Shown one piece after another: positions 5,380 to 7,459 of a stretch of DNA of 7,459 nucleotides. A model generated the notes under the pieces. It was not told the DNA's origin and did not search any database. It saw nothing but the letters and a program-made list of their open reading frames with translations. Source of the stretch: Elusimicrobiota bacterium (GTDB lineage: Bacteria > Elusimicrobiota > Elusimicrobia > Elusimicrobiales > UBA9959); NCBI GenBank assembly GCA_030639665.1, contig DAOWCC010000121.1:1-7459 (forward strand), read 5' to 3'. Every line of letters starts with the position of its first letter. Positions within the stretch are counted from its first letter, which is position 1. The translations under genes and the position numbers were made by a program.

Positions 5380-5397
5380 GGCAAAAACAGAAGATAA

Positions 5398-5420
5398 ACA
5401 AAGCACAGAGGCACAAAGTC
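5398..5420 (+). repeat. Short ACAAAGNC/ACAGAGGC tandem units
   Basis: ACAAAGC (5398-5404), ACAGAGGC (5405-5412) and ACAAAGTC (5413-5420) stand in tandem with a 7-8 nt period. They fill the centre of the 59-bp acpS-nnrD gap, next to but distinct from the heptamer array ending at 5379. No clear Shine-Dalgarno sequence for nnrD is present in this gap. Confidence 0.45.
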
Positions 5421-5437
5421 ATAGTGAAATACCTATC

Positions 5438-6319
5438 ATGAAAAAGATAATTCCAAAAAAATTAAAGAGCTTAATTCCTAAGCGGGATAAACATTCCCAT
5501 AAAGGCGATTATGGAAAGGTTTTGATAATTGCCGGGTCAAAGGGAATGAGTGGAGCGGCGATTTTAGCGGGAAGGGCGGCGTTGAAAGCCGGAGCCGGTC
5601 TTATAACCATTGCTTGCCCCGCGTCCGAACGATTTATTATAACGGCGGCCTTGCCCGAGGCTATGACTTTGCCATTAAGCGATAAAGACGGAGTATTTTC
5701 ATTGAAAGCTGCCGGTGAAATTTTGAAATGGCAGAAAATTAAAAAATATGATGTGGCTTTAATCGGCCCCGGCCTTTCAGTTTTAAAGGAAGCTCCGCTT
5801 TTTGCGGCGGAAGTGATAAAGAAACTTCAAATTCCAATGATAATTGACGCCGATGCTTTAAACGCGCTCGCGCTTAAGCCTTTGAGCGCTTCTTCGCTTC
5901 CCCGTATAATGACGCCGCATTTGGGTGAAATGAAGAGACTTGTGAAAACCGGCTCTTCCGATAGGAAAAGTCTTGCTTTCAAACTTTTTAATAAAACCGG
6001 CGCGATTATTATTATGAAAGGAAATAAGACGCTGATTAAAGCCAAAGATGATTTTTATGAAAATACTACCGGCGGACCCTCTCTTAGCAAAGGCGGAAGC
6101 GGGGATGTATTGGCGGGTTTGATAGCGGGTTTATGGGCGCAAGCCGGAAAGCGCGATGGCTATAATGATAAAACCGCTTTTGAAAGTTCGATATTAGGCG
6201 TTTATTTGCATGGGCTTTGCGGCGATTTGGCAAGCAAGAAATTAACGGAGAGATGTGTTTTGGCCGGGGAGCTTTTGGATTATCTTCCAAACGCTTATAG
6301 GTCACTGTCTAAAATATGA
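5438..6319 (+). CDS. nnrD: ADP/ATP-dependent NAD(P)H-hydrate dehydratase NnrD
   Basis: Nucleotide-repair enzyme of the YjeF C-terminal (ribokinase-like) family, which uses ADP or ATP to dehydrate damaged NAD(P)H hydrate. The 293-residue protein carries HKGDYGKVLIIAGS (21-34), GRAALKAGAGL (45-55), GPGLS (110-114), IIDADALNAL (135-144) and TPHLGE (159-164; usually TPHPGE). Near the C-terminus is the GGSGDVLAG loop (219-227), with the catalytic Asp at 223. There is no NnrE epimerase domain fused in front; in many bacteria the two are one protein, so the epimerase must be elsewhere or absent. The ATG at 5438 gives the usual short basic lead before the SHKG motif. Its stop overlaps the thiL start (ATGA), indicating translational coupling. 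Confidence 0.93.
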   Translation: MKKIIPKKLKSLIPKRDKHSHKGDYGKVLIIAGSKGMSGAAILAGRAALKAGAGLITIACPASERFIITAALPEAMTLPLSDKDGVFSLKAAGEILKWQKIKKYDVALIGPGLSVLKEAPLFAAEVIKKLQIPMIIDADALNALALKPLSASSLPRIMTPHLGEMKRLVKTGSSDRKSLAFKLFNKTGAIIIMKGNKTLIKAKDDFYENTTGGPSLSKGGSGDVLAGLIAGLWAQAGKRDGYNDKTAFESSILGVYLHGLCGDLASKKLTERCVLAGELLDYLPNAYRSLSKI

Positions 6320-7170
6320 AGATGAATGAAAGCCGGATATTGGATTATATAGAAGATAACTTTGCCGTTCAAAAAGATAAGAGATTATTGATAGGGCCCG
6401 GCGATGACGCGGCTGTTCTTAAAACCAAAAGCGGCAAGGTTTTGGTTGCCACTACCGATGAAATGGTTGAAGGGACGCATTTTTTAAAAGGTTTCGATTA
6501 TCCCGAGAAACTCGCGAAAAAACTGCTGAGAATAAATTTAAGCGATTTGGCGGCTATGGGAAATGTTAAGCCGCTTTCGTGTCTTTCAGGCGGGGGCATG
6601 CCGAAAAATACGCCGGCCACTTGGATTAAAAAATTTATAAAAACTTTAAATAAGGAAGCGGAAAAATTCGGCTTGAATCTCTCGGGCGGCAATCTCGCGA
6701 GAAGTAAAAATTTACATATGTATTTGACTGTTTTGGGTGAAGCCGATAAAAGCGAAATAATAACAAGATATGGAGCCAAGCCGGGAGACGAGCTTTATAG
6801 CATCGGTTCCTTGGGAGAATCTAAAGCCGGGCTTGAAATATTTTTAAGCGGCAAAAAACCAAAAACGCTTTCCGAAAAAAAATTGATAGAAAGATTTTGG
6901 GAGCCGAAACCCATGATGGAGGCCGGAAATATATTGGGAAGATATAAGCTTGCCAATTGTATGTTGGATAATTCCGACGGTCTTTTGAGAAGCGTTAAAA
7001 TAATAGCCGGAGCTTCAAAGCGCCAGGTTGTTCTTTCGCTTAAAGAAAAGGATATTTCAAAAGAGCTCAAAGAATACGCTTTGAGCAAAAGAAAAAATTG
7101 TTTGGATTACGCGATAAGCGGCGGCGAGGATTATGGTCTTATCTTTACCGCGAGTTTAAAAAATAAATGA
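6316..7170 (+). CDS. thiL: Thiamine-monophosphate kinase ThiL, C-terminally truncated
   Basis: Would phosphorylate thiamine monophosphate to thiamine diphosphate. ThiL motifs are clear: IGPGDDAAVL (26-35), TTDEMVEGTHF (46-56), NLSDLAAMG (74-82), TRYGAKPGD (150-158) and LDNSDGL (217-223) for metal and ATP binding, then SGGEDY (268-273). At 284 residues it is about 40 shorter than E. coli ThiL (325): it stops 11 residues after SGGEDY and lacks the final segment with the conserved aromatic that contacts the substrate. The Asp of the GGD metal/ATP motif is Asn126 (SGGNLARS). No other frame before the next gene restores the missing part, as only 52 nt remain. The ATG at 6316 overlaps the nnrD stop by 4 nt; ATG 6322 is an alternative. 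Activity is doubtful or depends on lineage-specific changes. Confidence 0.9.
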   Translation: MKMNESRILDYIEDNFAVQKDKRLLIGPGDDAAVLKTKSGKVLVATTDEMVEGTHFLKGFDYPEKLAKKLLRINLSDLAAMGNVKPLSCLSGGGMPKNTPATWIKKFIKTLNKEAEKFGLNLSGGNLARSKNLHMYLTVLGEADKSEIITRYGAKPGDELYSIGSLGESKAGLEIFLSGKKPKTLSEKKLIERFWEPKPMMEAGNILGRYKLANCMLDNSDGLLRSVKIIAGASKRQVVLSLKEKDISKELKEYALSKRKNCLDYAISGGEDYGLIFTASLKNK

Positions 7171-7222
7171 TTGTCATTTTGATCCAAATACGGCTTTTAT
7201 GGACATAGAAAGAAGTAATCCA

Positions 7223-7459
7223 ATGAAAGTACCTTTATTAGATTTGAAGGCGCAGTACGCGACGATCAAAGACCAGATCCTGGCACAGGTGACGGAGGTG
7301 CTGGATTCACAGATCTGTATCGGCGGTCCGAAGATCAAGGAGCTGGAAGAAAAAATTGCCGCCGCCAGCGATTGTCAATACGCCGTCGGCGTCTCCAGCG
7401 GCACCGATGCGATCCTCAACTGCCTGATGAGTCTCGGGATCGGCCCCGGCGACGAGGTC
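7223..7459 (+). CDS. DegT/DnrJ/EryC1/StrS-family aminotransferase, N-terminal fragment
   Basis: The first 79 codons of a PLP-dependent sugar aminotransferase; the gene continues beyond the window. Family marks are the opening VPLLDLKAQY (3-12), the helix to IGGPKIKELEEKIA (33-46), and VGVSSGTDAI (55-64), which forms part of the cofactor/phosphate cup, followed by LGIGPGDEV (71-79). Such enzymes usually transfer an amino group to a keto sugar nucleotide for surface polysaccharide; WbpE-like proteins are close in pattern, but substrate cannot be told from this part. ATG 7223 gives the canonical start; an in-frame ATG at 7199 would add eight residues. A weak purine-rich site (GAAAGAAG, 7208-7215) precedes it. 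From about 7245 codons become GC-rich (ATC, CTG, GCC, GTC, GGC), unlike all upstream genes. Confidence 0.9.
   Translation, partial: MKVPLLDLKAQYATIKDQILAQVTEVLDSQICIGGPKIKELEEKIAAASDCQYAVGVSSGTDAILNCLMSLGIGPGDEV

Noticed and set aside
7168..7222. Frameshift that would restore the thiL C-terminus
   Set aside because: Only 52 nt separate the thiL stop from the next start, too short for about 40 residues, and the other frames show no ThiL C-terminal pattern.

Overview
The window holds a compact, plus-strand cluster of housekeeping biosynthesis genes from a bacterium with moderately AT-rich DNA. The order is glmM, pdxJ, glmS, acpS, nnrD, thiL, followed by the start of a DegT/DnrJ/EryC1-type aminotransferase gene. 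Upstream lie the 3' end of a small membrane-protein gene and a minus-strand tRNA-Ser(CGA). The tRNA encodes no CCA. The gene content (GlcN-phosphate synthesis for peptidoglycan, DXP-dependent vitamin B6 synthesis, AcpS, bacterial-type tRNA-Ser) is bacterial. The gene order, short intergenic repeats and ATT/ATA-GGC/GCC codon mix fit an uncultured lineage such as Omnitrophota or a relative, but the phylum is a guess.

Layout. 1-354: end of an unrecognised two-helix membrane protein. 355-593: no convincing gene; it contains AT-rich hairpins and a weak direct repeat. 594-682: tRNA-Ser on the minus strand. 683-869: two oppositely oriented heptamer repeat arrays, then a promoter-like region for glmM. 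870-4955: glmM, pdxJ (overlapping glmM by 26 nt) and glmS. 4980-7170: acpS, nnrD and thiL (nnrD and thiL overlap by 4 nt). 7223-7459: aminotransferase fragment running off the edge, in DNA of clearly higher GC.

How the genes relate. GlmS and GlmM make GlcN-6-P and then GlcN-1-P, the precursor of UDP-GlcNAc. PdxJ makes pyridoxine 5'-phosphate. AcpS activates acyl carrier protein. NnrD repairs hydrated NAD(P)H, and ThiL would make thiamine diphosphate. This is core cell-wall and cofactor supply, probably co-transcribed in part.

The less ordinary content is between and at the edges of the genes. A family of heptamer-phased repeats occurs four times in both orientations. Two copies carry the same adjoining hairpin (TTTTAC-GRA-GTAAAA); in one of these the hairpin loop holds the glmS Shine-Dalgarno sequence, and a third array supplies the last 12 codons of acpS. 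Two other short-unit repeats (8-nt period) lie in other gaps. ThiL lacks its usual C-terminus and a conserved Asp, exactly where base composition changes. I see no CRISPR array, transposase or recognisable defence system.
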